From contig NZ_FNVO01000030.1 in NCBI RefSeq assembly GCF_900108175.1, forward strand, positions 1 to 63,261: 63,261 bases of DNA, read 5' to 3'. Source of the stretch: Thermomonospora echinospora. GTDB lineage: Bacteria > Actinomycetota > Actinomycetes > Streptosporangiales > Streptosporangiaceae. A program made the position numbers and the translations under genes. Shown here piece by piece: positions 34,817 through 45,100 of the stretch (position 1 is the stretch's first letter; each line of letters opens with the position of its first letter). The notes under the pieces are model-generated. The model was not told where the DNA came from. It was given only the letters and a program-made list of their open reading frames with translations, and did not search any database.

Positions 34817-36823
34817 ATGACCAGGCCGAATCTGACCGGAGTCTCCCGCCGCCGCTTTCTCGGCGGCGTCGCGGGCGTGGCGGCACTGACCGGGCTGGCC
34901 CCGGCTCCGGCGGCCGCGGCACGGTCGCCGGAGCCGGGGCACGGCCGCCGGCCGCCGAACGTCGTCTTCATCTCCATCGACGACCTCGGCTGGGACGAGC
35001 TCGGCTGCTACGGCAACACCTTCAACGAGACACCGCGCATCGACCGGCTGGCCCGGGAGGGCATGCGCTTCACCAACGCGTACGCCGCCGCACCGCTGTG
35101 CTCACCGACCCGTGCCGCGCTGGTGACCGGCCTTTACCCGGCACGCACCGGGATCACCGACTACCTCCGGGCCGAAACCGCGGCGAGCAACAAATATCTT
35201 TCCCCCGACATCCCGACTGTGCCCGGCATCCTGCGCCCCTACGGCTACACCACCGGCCTGATCGGCAAGTGGCACCTCACCGAGACCTACAGCGGGCCGT
35301 ACACCGACCGGCTGGGCAACCCCTATGCCCACGGGTTCAACGAGGTGATCGCCTCCGAGCGGAAGTACATCGCCGACGGCGACTACTTCCACCCGTACTC
35401 CTTCATGCCGGACCTGCCTGCGCGCGAACCGGGCGAGTACCTTACCGACCGCCTCGCGGCCGAGGCCGTGGACTTCATCACCCGCCACCGCGACGAGCCG
35501 TTCTTCCTTCACGTCTCCAACTACGCAGTGCACACCGCCCTGGACGCCAAGCCGGATCTGGTCGCCAAGTACCGGGCCAAGCCCGGCGCCGGCGAATCCC
35601 CGAACCGTCCGGTGCTGGCCGCCATGCTGGAGAGCATCGACGCGCAGGTGGGCCGCATCGCCGACACGCTGGCCGAACTCGGCCTGGCCGACGACACACT
35701 GCTGCTGGTGACCTCCGACAACGGCGGCCCCTACCGCGACGCCAACCACCCGCTGCGCGGCGGCAAGGGCGAGCTCTACGAGGGCGGCATCCGGGTGCCG
35801 CTGGTCGCGCACTGGCCCGGCCAGGTCGCCCCCGGGCGGAAGGACGCCACCCTGACCAGCACCATCGACGTACTCCCCACCGTCCTGGACCTCGCCGGCG
35901 GACGCTCCGACGAGAAGTTCGACGGCACAAGCATCGCGCCCGTGCTCACCGGCACCGGCGCCGTCGACCGCGACACCCTGTTCTGGGTCTATCCCCACTT
36001 CATCGGCCGAACCCATCCACACGCCGCCGTCCGGTCCGGGCAGTTCAAGCTCGTGCAGTACCTCCGTGACGGGCGCAGCGAGCTCTACCACCTGGTCCGC
36101 GATCCCGAGGAGACCACCGACGTCTCCGGCCGCTACCCCCAAAAGACCCGTCAACTGCGCGCGCTGCTGAAGGCGCACATCGCCGACGTCGGCATCCTTC
36201 CCGCGCCGCCGACCTTTGAGGCCTACCCCAGCCCGGAGCTTGAGGAGTCCTTCGACACCGACCTGGAGCGCTGGAGCGTACTGCCCGTGACCGCATACAC
36301 CGGCCAGGTCACCGTCACCGGCGGGCGGCTCGCGGTGACGGCGGACAAGATGACCCACCTGGTGTTCCGCTCCGATGTCGCCCCGGGCTCCGACAAGGTG
36401 GCGATCGTGCTCGACCCGGGCGCATTCGCACAGGCCGGCACCCAGGACACGGTTTTCGTCGGCCTCGCCAAGGACGCAGGCAATTACCTGCTGTTCCGCT
36501 ACCACAACGGGCTGCACCGGGCCGGCTGGGACCTGCGCGTCAACGGCAGGCTGATCACCGCCGGCGCCGAGCCGCTGGACAACCTGGACGGCACCGTGGA
36601 CCTGACCGGGCCGGACGCCCGCTACGCGTTCGTGCTCCGCGGCCACTCGGCCACGGCGTACGCCGACCAGGGCAACGGATGGGAGTTCCTGTTCACCGCC
36701 GACACCGGCGGTGCGATCGACTTCAGCGACCCGGGGGTGCGCGCGCAGTACCGCTACGCCGCGAGCGTCCGACTTGACGACGGCACCATCACCCTCGACG
36801 GCCTCACCGCACGCCGAGCCTGA
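34817..36823 (+). CDS. Tat-exported sulfatase with C-terminal lectin-like domain
   Basis: A 668-residue sulfatase; GGAGG lies 6 bases before ATG 34817. Tat motif SRRRFLGGVAGVAALTGLAP, then NVVFISIDDLGWDELGCYGN, signature CSPTRAALVTG (about residue 95), GKWHLTE and SDNGGPYRDANHP. After about residue 470 a beta-rich domain (ESFDTDLERWSVLP, NYLLFRYHNGLHRAGWDLRV) resembles laminin-G/lectin-like modules and probably binds glycans. The 80-base gap from the maturase gene is compatible with the same operon. Confidence 0.92.
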   Translation: MTRPNLTGVSRRRFLGGVAGVAALTGLAPAPAAAARSPEPGHGRRPPNVVFISIDDLGWDELGCYGNTFNETPRIDRLAREGMRFTNAYAAAPLCSPTRAALVTGLYPARTGITDYLRAETAASNKYLSPDIPTVPGILRPYGYTTGLIGKWHLTETYSGPYTDRLGNPYAHGFNEVIASERKYIADGDYFHPYSFMPDLPAREPGEYLTDRLAAEAVDFITRHRDEPFFLHVSNYAVHTALDAKPDLVAKYRAKPGAGESPNRPVLAAMLESIDAQVGRIADTLAELGLADDTLLLVTSDNGGPYRDANHPLRGGKGELYEGGIRVPLVAHWPGQVAPGRKDATLTSTIDVLPTVLDLAGGRSDEKFDGTSIAPVLTGTGAVDRDTLFWVYPHFIGRTHPHAAVRSGQFKLVQYLRDGRSELYHLVRDPEETTDVSGRYPQKTRQLRALLKAHIADVGILPAPPTFEAYPSPELEESFDTDLERWSVLPVTAYTGQVTVTGGRLAVTADKMTHLVFRSDVAPGSDKVAIVLDPGAFAQAGTQDTVFVGLAKDAGNYLLFRYHNGLHRAGWDLRVNGRLITAGAEPLDNLDGTVDLTGPDARYAFVLRGHSATAYADQGNGWEFLFTADTGGAIDFSDPGVRAQYRYAASVRLDDGTITLDGLTARRA

Positions 36824-36879
36824 CGTTCCGTCCGCCGCGCGCCTTCCCACCACGTCCGAGTTGTGGAAGAAATCCATGA

Positions 36880-37737
36880 GGAAGACACGTCCCGAGTGGA
36901 CGTTTCATCTCGTGGTTTCTGTTTGGTTCCGGGTCGGGTTCCGCGCCAGGTGGGGGTGGCTTCGCCGGTGAGGCGGCGGCTCATGAGATCGATCATGGCG
37001 ATGTGGATCATGGCTTGAGAGCTGGCGGGCAGGGTCTCGTAGTCGCGGACCGGGCGGCGGTGCAGCATGAGCCACCCGAGGGTGCGTTCGGCGACCCAGC
37101 GGGGTGGCAGCGGGGTGAAGCCGCGGGTGCCGGGCGGGCGTTGCACGATCTGCATGTCGATGCCGAGGGTGGCGGCGTGCTCGACCAGATGCCGGCGGTA
37201 GCCGCCGTCCACCCACGTGGTGCGGAGGCTGGGGTGGTCGGTGGCGATCTGGTCGATCAGGGCGGTGCCGGCTATCGAGTCCTGGACGGAGGCGGCGGTG
37301 ACTTCCGCCGCCGGCAGCAGCCCGAGGGGGTCGACCACGATGCTGCGTTCGATCCTTTGTGGCGGCGTCGATGCCCTGGTCGGCAGCCGGAACGTTGGCG
37401 GAGGTCTTGACGCTCTGGGCATCGATCACGCCGGCCGATGGTTCGGCTCGTCGGCCCTCGGCGACGCGCACCAGGCGGTGCAGCAGGCCGACAGCTCGGT
37501 GAACAGGCCCTCCTCGCGCCAAAGACGAAAGTAGCCGTAGACGGTCTGCCAGGGCGGGTGGTCGTGCGGCAGCTGCCGCCAGGAACACCCGGTGCGGTTG
37601 ACGTAGGCGATCGCGTCCACGATCTCGCGACGCGGCCACTTCTCCTTACGCCCGTCCCAGTGCTCGGCGGGTAACAGCGGTTCGATCAACGCCCACTGCT
37701 CATCGGTCAGATCCGAGGGATAGAACCGTTCACGCAT
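36880..37737 (-). pseudogene. IS5-family transposase, frameshifted
   Basis: The minus strand begins with MRERFYPSDLTDEQWALIEP (IS5 DUF4096 N terminus) at 37737. It passes in another frame through AGVIDAQSVKTSANVPAADQ and in a third through WVDGGYRRHLVEHAATLGID and RWVAERTLGWLMLHRRPVRD, ending near 36905. All main DDE blocks are present but in three frames, so at least two frameshifts occurred. Terminal repeats are not obvious. Confidence 0.8.
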
Positions 37738-37818
37738 CCCCGGCCCCTACCCAGCAGGCGAAGGCCCTGGCGATCACCTGTCAAACACCCACTAATCCTC
37801 CAATGGGAAATCGTGTCC

Positions 37819-39202
37819 GGGTCTGTACGGTCAACGGTGTAACTCCTGATCAGGGAGTGACTGATGATGATGACCGATGTGAAGGCAGGCGCCCAGGTGG
37901 CCAAGCCCGACAAGCCGGCCGACCAGCCGGGTGGAGTGGACCCCGAGCTGATCGGCCGGCTGGTGGCCCAGGCCCGCGAGCAGGGCATGGAGCTGACCGG
38001 TGAGGGCGGTCTGCTGGCCGAGCTGACGAAGCGGGTGCTGGAGTCGGCGCTGGAGGGCGAGCTCACCGATCACCTCGGCTATGACAGGCACGACGCCGCC
38101 GGTGACGGCAGCGGGAACTCCCGCAATGGCAAGCGGGCCAAGACGGTGATCACCGACGTCGGGCCGGTGACGATCGAGGTGCCGCGGGATCGGGACGCCT
38201 CGTTCGAGCCGAAGATCGTCCGCAAACGGCAGCGGCGTCTGTCGGGGGTGGATGAGATGGTGCTGTCGCTGTCGGCCAAGGGCCTGACGCATGGGGAGAT
38301 CTCCGCGCACCTGGCCGAGGTCTACGGCGCGCAGGTGTCCAAGCAGACCATCTCCACCATCACCGACAAGGTCATCGACGGCATGACCGAGTGGCAGAAC
38401 CGGCCGCTCGATGCCGTCTACCCGGTGATCTTCCTGGACGCCGTGCACGTGAAGATCAGAGACGGCCAGGTCGTCAACCGCCCCATCTACGTGGCTCTGG
38501 CGGTCACCGGCGAGGGCACCCGCGACATCCTGGGGTTGTGGGCCGGGGACGGCGCCGAGGGCGCCAAGTTCTGGCTGCACGTGCTCACCGAACTACGCAA
38601 CCGCGGCGTCGGCGACGTGTGCATGGTCGTCTGCGACGGCCTGGCCGGTCTCGGGGATGCGGTCACCGCGACCTGGCCGCGCACGATCGTGCAGACGTGC
38701 ATCGTGCACCTGTTGCGCGGCAGCTTCCGGTATGCCTCCCGCGCCGACTGGGCCGCCATCGCCAAGGCCCTCAAGCCCGTCTACACCGCCCCCACCGAAG
38801 AAGCCGCGATGGAACGCTTCATGGAGTTCACCGAGGCCTGGGGCGCTAAGTACCCGGCGATCGTGCGGTTGTGGGAGAACGCCTGGGCCGAGTTCGTCCC
38901 CTTCCTGAACTTCGACGTCGAGATCCGCAAGGTCGTCTGCTCCACCAACGCCATCGAGTCCGTCAACGCCCGCATCCGCCGGGCGGTCAAGGCCCGTGGG
39001 CACTTCCCCAACGAGCAGGCGGCGCTCAAGTGCGTCTACCTGGCGATCATGGCTCTGGACCCCACCGGGAAGGCCCGCAAACGCTGGATCACCCGCTGGA
39101 AGGCCGCCCTGAACGCCTTCGACATCACCTTCGACGGACGCCTGTCCGCCGCCCGCAACTGACCCGAACAAGATCCAGTTACACCTTTAGCTGGACAGAC
39201 CC
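37819..39202 (+). mobile_element. Intact IS256-family element
   Basis: GGGTCTGTACGGTCAACGG at 37819 is matched inverted at the right end (reverse complement begins GGGTCTGTCCAGCTAAAGG), and both continue to GTGTAACT. The ends flank a complete transposase. I see no clear target duplication. Confidence 0.85.
37864..39162 (+). CDS. IS256-family transposase (complete)
   Basis: A 432-residue mutator-type DDE transposase. Markers in order: HLGYDRHDA, GNSRNGKRAKTVITDVGPV, LSLSAKGLTHGEISAHLAEV, VIFLDAVHVKIRD (first catalytic Asp), VVCDGLAGL (second Asp), IVHLLRGSFRY, and FPNEQAALKCVYLAI with the Glu-containing C-terminal part. Full length with no frameshift, so the element could be active. A different member is cut by the left window edge. 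Confidence 0.95.
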   Translation: MMMTDVKAGAQVAKPDKPADQPGGVDPELIGRLVAQAREQGMELTGEGGLLAELTKRVLESALEGELTDHLGYDRHDAAGDGSGNSRNGKRAKTVITDVGPVTIEVPRDRDASFEPKIVRKRQRRLSGVDEMVLSLSAKGLTHGEISAHLAEVYGAQVSKQTISTITDKVIDGMTEWQNRPLDAVYPVIFLDAVHVKIRDGQVVNRPIYVALAVTGEGTRDILGLWAGDGAEGAKFWLHVLTELRNRGVGDVCMVVCDGLAGLGDAVTATWPRTIVQTCIVHLLRGSFRYASRADWAAIAKALKPVYTAPTEEAAMERFMEFTEAWGAKYPAIVRLWENAWAEFVPFLNFDVEIRKVVCSTNAIESVNARIRRAVKARGHFPNEQAALKCVYLAIMALDPTGKARKRWITRWKAALNAFDITFDGRLSAARN

Positions 39203-39334
39203 TCCTGAGCTGGTCGGGTTCGTTGTTCTGGTCGTGGTGGGGATGGCGGAGGCCGATGAGTGGACGGGTCTTCCCGCTTGATCGTGGACACCTTCAGGCC
39301 TGGATCATGAGTGGTCCAGAGGAAGGAGTCTTGG

Positions 39335-39619
39335 TTGGGGACCTGCAGGTATCCGGCGGAGTTTCGGGCTGACGCGGTGGCGTTGGCCCGGTCGTCGGGC
39401 CGGCCGATCGCGCAGGTGGCCATGGAGCTGGGCGTCAATCACGAAACGTTGCGGACCTGGGTGCGCAAGGCCGAGGAGGGCGAGCGGCCCGGCGTCGCTG
39501 CGGAGACGGCCAAGGACGCCGGGCTGGCCCGGCTGCGCAAGGAGGTGGCCGAGCTGAAGCTGGAGCGCGAGATCTTGCGCAAGGCGGTCGCCTGTTTCGC
39601 GAAAGAGACGGGCTGGTGA
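39335..39619 (+). CDS. IS3-family OrfA (helix-turn-helix protein)
   Basis: About 94 residues from TTG 39335, which has AAGGAG six bases upstream; GTG 39311 is an alternative. YPAEFRADAVALARSSGRPI, GVNHETLRTWVRKAEEGERP and LKLEREILRKAVACFAKETG are the DNA-binding and leucine-zipper parts of IS3 OrfA. The stop overlaps the orfB start, the usual place for frameshifting to OrfAB. Confidence 0.85.
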   Translation: MGTCRYPAEFRADAVALARSSGRPIAQVAMELGVNHETLRTWVRKAEEGERPGVAAETAKDAGLARLRKEVAELKLEREILRKAVACFAKETGW

Positions 39620-39790
39620 GCCGCTTCGGCTTCGTCGGGGATCATCGCGGCGCTTTCGGCGTCAAGCGGCTGTGCCGGGTGCTGGGTCTGTCACGTCCAG
39701 GCTTCTACCGCTGGCGCGCCTCGGCTCCGGCGCGGGCTGCTCGGTGCTGCCTGCCACCGCCCGGCGCACCGCCCCCGCCCACCGCGTCCC
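39616..39790 (+). pseudogene. IS3-family OrfB, 5' fragment
   Basis: Starts GTGAGCCGC (overlapping the orfA stop) and reads SRFGFVGDHRGAFGVKRLCR then VLGLSRPGFYRWRA before losing similarity at about residue 45. The rve catalytic domain is deleted. Confidence 0.8.
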
Positions 39791-39866
39791 CTCTAGGGCC
39801 GAGGTGTTGCGACGACCACTAGAAGGTGAGGAGCCTGGGGCAGGGGCCGTCCCGCTGGGCCCGTGC

Positions 39867-40277
39867 TCAGACTGCGCTGACCCAGTGCGCTGCGATGGTG
39901 ATGCGTCCGTCGGTGTTGCTGAGGATGGAGGCGTTGTTGCCCTGCGAGCCGATGCCTCTGGCGTACAGGCTGACGACGTCGTTGGCGTCGAAGGCGGCCA
40001 GGACGGTCTGCCCGGCGGTGGCCTGGAGGATCAGGTTGGCAGGGCCGCCGCCGGCGAGGGCCTGGCTGCCGTCGGTGGGGCTCTGCCCCTTGTACAGGAT
40101 GGTGCTGGCCCAGTAGTTGGTGTTCGCGGCGCCCGAATTGACCACCGAGCGGGCCTGGTAGGAAACCTCCCACACCCCGGCGAAAGGAATCGTGATCGTC
40201 AGGCCCGACGGGTAGACCTGCGCATAGGCGGTGGTGAGGACCTGGTCGATGATGAGCGGGCCGGTCTGGACCCACAT
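39867..40277 (-). CDS. Small beta-rich hypothetical protein (C1q/tail-fibre-like)
   Basis: 136 residues from ATG 40277. The alternating pattern (LTITIPFAGVWEVSYQARSV, NYWASTILYKGQSPT, ITIAAHWVSAV) is typical of jelly-roll domains of the C1q/TNF-like or phage tail-fibre type, but no catalytic feature is seen and no signal peptide is present. It may be an adhesin or structural module. It stands between IS debris and a LysR gene. Family assignment is weak. Confidence 0.6.
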   Translation of the reverse strand: MWVQTGPLIIDQVLTTAYAQVYPSGLTITIPFAGVWEVSYQARSVVNSGAANTNYWASTILYKGQSPTDGSQALAGGGPANLILQATAGQTVLAAFDANDVVSLYARGIGSQGNNASILSNTDGRITIAAHWVSAV

Positions 40278-40657
40278 CTTGGAAGGTCCCTGCAGGGAAG
40301 ACGCACTGGCCGGTGTCGTCGTGCGGGAACGCTAGCCCGGCATGACCCGGCGTGACAGGAGCCTTGACAGCGCTACTCGTATCGCTGTTGTGGTGATGGA
40401 CACTACCGGCGCGGTCGGGCGGTCCTCCCACCTCGCCGATCGACGGGACGAGGACTTCTTCTACGTTTTCAAGGATGCCGCTTCGCGGTGCTGAGACGGC
40501 GAAGACCTCGCCGGGCGTGCGGCCTTTTCCGGCCGGTGCCGGCGCGGATCTCCGCCGTCTGTGAACCGTCGTTATGAACTCAGCCGCCGCGGCGAGCGCC
40601 GTTCAGCTTGTTCGGCGTGCGAGGACCTGCTTGGGCGAGGGAGGGGCGGATGGGGTG
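40278..40657. other. Gap with a possible 32-codon ORF
   Basis: No recognised gene. TTGACA lies at 40364-40369. A short plus-strand frame at 40396-40494 (start MDTTGAVGRSSHLADRRDED, ending in Cys) follows, but it lacks a good ribosome site, so I do not call it a gene. Confidence 0.3.
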
Positions 40658-40930
40658 TCAGTCGACGGTGATGTTGAAGGGGACGTCGAAGAAGCCCCCT
40701 GCTGCCTTGGTGGTGAAGACCAAGACGTTTCGGGCGGGGTCTCCGCACGGGGTGGAGGAGGTGCCGACGTAGGCGTCGGTGCCGGCGCCGGTCCAGAGCT
40801 TGGAGATGACGGGTACGGCCTTGGCGGCGTTGATGTCGGGGTCGAGTTCGATGTAGTACGCCCCGGTGCTGATTTTGCTGACCTTGGTGACGCCGGTGGA
40901 GCGCACGACGGTTCCGTCAGCGTTGATCAT
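40658..40930 (-). CDS. Hypothetical beta-rich protein, probably 5'-truncated
   Basis: 90 residues: MINADGTVVRSTGVTKVSKI, STGAYYIELDPDINAAKAVP, then VFTTKAAGGFFDVPFNITVD. The pattern NADGT...GVxxV...GxYxV resembles the repeat module of secreted actinobacterial proteins of unknown function. The start lies inside what is normally the middle of that module (GARA-x-A-x-NADGT). Upstream, a signal-peptide-like stretch MVGVPTALAAIGGGTPPE occurs in another frame, so the gene may be frameshifted. Confidence 0.5.
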   Translation of the reverse strand: MINADGTVVRSTGVTKVSKISTGAYYIELDPDINAAKAVPVISKLWTGAGTDAYVGTSSTPCGDPARNVLVFTTKAAGGFFDVPFNITVD

Positions 40931-41044
40931 GGCGGAGGCACGCGCTCCGGGGGTGTGCCTCCGCCGATGGCGGCCAGGGCAGTGGGTACGCCGACCATGA
41001 GCGCGGCACCCTCCAAGCGTTCTCCACGCTGGTCAGTCGGATGT

Positions 41045-41998
41045 TCAGGTAGGGGCCACGGCGAAGGCGGCGCGGTCGGGGGCCGGCAGCCATTGGCGTG
41101 CCGGGTCGAACGGCCGGAAGTTGCTCTCGATGAAGCGGGTGAGCAGGGCCAGCACCGGGTGGTGGTTCTGCCGGTGATGCAGCAGCGAACACGGATAGAC
41201 GGGCGCGGGATCGACGAGCGGGATCTGCACGGTGCGGGGATGCCACGGCAACCGCAGCCCTTCACCGCCGAAACCGATGTGCTCACCGGCGCCTATCCGC
41301 TCCACGAAGTGCTCCCAGCCGAAGTCGGGCCCCGAGGTGTCGATCCGGATGTCGAACGTGCTGCCAAGAAGGCTGTAGAAGTCGGCCCACTCGCTGCCGG
41401 GGGCGTTGCCAGGCATCCACACGGTCGATCCGGACAGGCGTTCCATCTCGATGTGCTGCCGACTGGCGAGGGGGTGGTCGCGGCTGACGAGAAGATGCAC
41501 CGGTTCCAGGTACGCGGGGATGTGCCGGAGTTCCTCGTTCTGCGTCCCCCTGACGCGGCAGAAGAACGCGTCGACGGATCCGCGGGTGAGGGTGCCGTGC
41601 GCCGATCTGAGCCCGTTCGATGTGAGGATCTCGATGTCCACGTCCTCGACGGTCTGGTGGAACGCCTGGAGCAGATCGACGGTCCGTAGCCGGGTGTCCA
41701 AGACGTCGACCCGGAGTGCACGGCGCCGGGAGCGCAACAGGTCGACCGCCTGGTCGGCGAGGCCGACGAGGGAGCGCGCGTGGTGGAGGAACGCCCTGCC
41801 CTCCTCGGTGAGATCGGCCCCGGCACGGGTGCGGAAGAACAGCCGGGCGCCGAGGTCGGACTCCAGCTTCGCGATGCGCTTGGAGATGGCCTGCTGGCTG
41901 ACTCCCAGCCGGGTCGCAGCCTCGCTGAAGTACCGGTCCTCGGTGAGGGCCACGAAGGCTCGAACCGCGCCGAGATCTAGGTCCAGCGGGGCCTGCAT
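41045..41998 (-). CDS. LysR-family transcriptional regulator
   Basis: About 317 residues from ATG 41998 (MQAPLDLDLGAVRAFVAL). The N-terminal winged helix is clear: YFSEAATRLGVSQQAISKRI then AKLESDLGARLFFRTRAGAD. A LysR substrate domain follows (VDVLDTRLRTVDLLQAFHQT; PVHLLVSRDHPLASRQHIEM). A longer ATG upstream would extend into the divergent promoter region and is not needed. It diverges from the DNA polymerase gene by 113 bases; no metabolic target gene is adjacent, so its regulon is unknown. Confidence 0.9.
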   Translation of the reverse strand: MQAPLDLDLGAVRAFVALTEDRYFSEAATRLGVSQQAISKRIAKLESDLGARLFFRTRAGADLTEEGRAFLHHARSLVGLADQAVDLLRSRRRALRVDVLDTRLRTVDLLQAFHQTVEDVDIEILTSNGLRSAHGTLTRGSVDAFFCRVRGTQNEELRHIPAYLEPVHLLVSRDHPLASRQHIEMERLSGSTVWMPGNAPGSEWADFYSLLGSTFDIRIDTSGPDFGWEHFVERIGAGEHIGFGGEGLRLPWHPRTVQIPLVDPAPVYPCSLLHHRQNHHPVLALLTRFIESNFRPFDPARQWLPAPDRAAFAVAPT

Positions 41999-41999
41999 G

Positions 42000-42021
42000 A
42001 CAACTTCTGGTTGTGAGTTGT
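42000..42021. promoter_or_regulatory. Inverted repeat upstream of the LysR gene
   Basis: ACAACT and AGTTGT flank ten bases immediately before the LysR start. It could be an autoregulatory LysR-type site, or it may lie in the leader. Confidence 0.4.
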
Positions 42022-42111
42022 CGGTGTGTCGATTGTTGGACAACCACGCCTGCTCTCGGGTCGAATGCCTGGGTTCGCGGCCGACTCTACAACCAAAGGG
42101 TGTGGTTTCTG

Positions 42112-45100
42112 GTGGGATCCTTCGTGCACCTCCATGTGCACACCGAATACAGCATGCTCGACGGCGCCGCCAAGGTCGGCCTGCTGATGGAGGAGGCGGC
42201 ACGACTTGGCATGCCGGCCGTGGCGATGAGCGACCACGGCAACGTGCACGGGGCGTACGAGTTCTACCAGACGGCGCGCAAGACGGGGATCAAGCCGATC
42301 ATCGGCATTGAGGCGTATGTCGCCCCCGCCTCCAGGCACCACCGCAAGCCGGTGTACTACAGCGACGACCTCTCGTTGCGCCGCTCCGACGACGACACCG
42401 GCGAGGGCGGGGACGTCTCCGGGCGTGGTCTGTACACGCATATGACGATGTGGGCGGCCGGTGATCAGGGCCTGCGTAATCTCTTCCGGCTGCAGTCCCG
42501 GGCCTGGCTTGAAGGGCATGTCCAGAAATATCCACGTATGGATGATGAATTGCTCGCCGAGCACGGCCAGGGCATCATCGCCACGACCGGCTGCCCGTCC
42601 GGCGAGGTGCAGACCCGGCTCCGGCTCAGCCAGTACGACCGGGCCGTCGAGGCCGCCGCCCGGTACCGCGACATCTTCGGCCCGGACAACTACTTCCTGG
42701 AGCTGATGGACCACGGCCTCGCCATCGAGCGCCGGGTCCGTGACGACCTGCTCAGACTCGGCAAGGAGCTTGACCTGCCGCCGCTGGCCACCAACGACTC
42801 CCACTACGTCACGGAGAGCCAGGCCCAGGCCCACGACGCGTTGCTGTGCGTCGGCACCGGTAAACGGCTTGCCGACACCGACCGCTTCCGGTTCAGCGGC
42901 AGCGGCTACTACGTCAAGTCCGCCGCGGAGATGCGCGCGTTGTGGGACGCCGAGGTGCCGGGCGCCTGCGACAACACGCTGCTGGTCGCCGAGCGGGTAG
43001 GCGACTACGGGGAAGTGTTCGCGCATCGGGATCTGACGCCGCGGTTCCCCGTACCGGAAGGGGAGAGCGAGTCGAGCTGGTTGCGCAAGGAGACCCTGGA
43101 GGGGGCGCGCCGCCGCTACGGCGGCCGGCCGTCGCAGGAGGTGCTGGACCGCATCGACTACGAGCTGTCGGTCATCGACACAATGGGCTTCCCCGGCTAC
43201 TTCCTGGTGGTCGCCGACATCTGCCGGTACGCCCGCGAGCACGGCATCGGCCTGGGCCCCGGCCGCGGCTCGGCCACCGGATCGATGGTCGCCTACTGCA
43301 CGGGCATCACCCAGCTGGACCCGATCGAACACAAACTGATCTTCGAACGCTTCCTCAACCCCGAGCGCATCTCCATGCCGGACGTAGACCTCGACTTCGA
43401 CGACCGCCGACGGGACGAAATGATCGACTACGTCACCCGCAAATACGGCGACGACCGGGTCTGTCAGATCGTCACGTTCGGCACCATCAAGGCCAAAGCC
43501 GCCATCAAGGACTCCTGCCGGGTGCTGGGCCTGCCGTACGCCCTGGGCGACCGCATCACCAAGGCCTTCCCCGCGGCGGACGGAGGCAAGGAGATCCCGC
43601 TGGCCGCCATCCACGACACCGGCCATCCCCGCTACGGCGAGGCGACCGAGCTGCGCCAGATGTATGAGCAGGACCCCGACGTCAAACGGGTGATCGACAC
43701 CGCCACCGGCATCGAGGGCCTCACCCGTGGAACCGGCATCCACGCCGCCGGCGTGATCCTCTCCAGCGAGCCGCTCATCGACGTGATCCCCCTGGTCAAG
43801 CCCAAGACGGACGGACCTGTCATCACCGGCTTCCCCTTCACCCAGGCCGAGGACATGGGCCTGCTGAAGATGGATTTCCTCGGCCTGCGCAACCTCACCG
43901 TCATCGGCGACGCCGTCGCGAACGTCCGCGCCAACAAGGGCATCGACATCGACGTCCTGGAGATCCCGCTCGACGACGCCGCGACGTACGAGCTGCTGGC
44001 GCGCGGCGACACGCTCGGCGTCTTCCAACTGGACAGCGGCGGCATGCGAGTGCTGCTGAAGCTGATGCAGCCGACCACGTTCACCGACATCGCCGCGGTG
44101 AACGCGCTGTACCGGCCTGGCCCGATGGAAATGAACGCCCACACCAACTACGCCCTGCGCAAGACCGGCAGGCAACCGGTCGAGCCGATCCACCCCGAGC
44201 TGGAAGAGGCGCTGGAACCTATCCTCGGCGATACCTATCACCTGGTGGTCTTCCAGGAGCAGGTGATGGCCATCGCCCAGCAGCTTGCCGGCTACTCCCT
44301 CGGCGCCGCCGACATGCTGCGCCGGGCCATGGGCAAGAAGAAGAAAGAGGTCCTGGACGCCGAATGGGACCGCTTCTCGGCGGGCATGCGCAGGCGCGGC
44401 TTCTCCTCGGAGGCCGTCAAGGCCGTCTGGGACGTCCTGGTCCCCTTCAGCGGCTATGGCTTCAACAAGTCCCACACCGCCGGCTACGGCCTGGTCTCCT
44501 ACTGGACCGCCTACCTCAAGGCCAACCACCCATGCGAGTACCTGGCCGCGCTGCTCACCTCCGTCGGCGACGACAAGGACAAGATGGCCGTCTACCTGTC
44601 GGACTGCCGACGCCTGGGCATCAAGGTGCTGCCTCCCGACGTCAACGCCAGCCGGCTGGACTTCACCGCCGTCGGGTCCGAGATCCGCTTCGGTCTGGGC
44701 GCGGTGCGGAACATAGGAGCGGGCGTCGTCGAGGCGATTGTCGCCACCCGCGAGGCCCGCGGCGCATACACCGACTTCAATGACTTCCTCGCCAAGGTCC
44801 CGGCGGTCGTCTGCAACAAGCGCGTCGTCGAGTCGCTGGCCAAGGCCGGCGCCTTCGACAGCCTGGGCCACCATAGAAAAGCCCTGGTCACAGTGCACGA
44901 AACCGCGGTGGACGCGGTCGTTGACGTCAAGAGGAACGAGGCGCACGGCCAGGACTCGTTGTTCGGCGAGCCCGGCCAGAGCGGCGCCTTCTCGGTCGCG
45001 ATCCCCGAAGGCGAGTGGGACAAGGCCACGCTGCTCGCCTTCGAACGCGAGATGCTGGGCCTCTACGTCTCCAGCCACCCGCTCGACGGCGCAGAAAGCG

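Larger units (their letters stand above)
39281..39790 (+). mobile_element. Truncated IS3-family element
   Basis: It starts near GTGGACACCTTCAGGCCTGG, similar to the left end of the IS3 element near 61610. It holds orfA and only the first part of orfB; the right end is missing, replaced by the sequence before the gene at 39867. Confidence 0.7.

Noticed and set aside
40396-40494. A 32-codon peptide ending in Cys after a TTGACA box, as a ribosomal peptide precursor
   Set aside because: No adequate ribosome site, no modification enzyme nearby, and no recognisable leader; probably chance.
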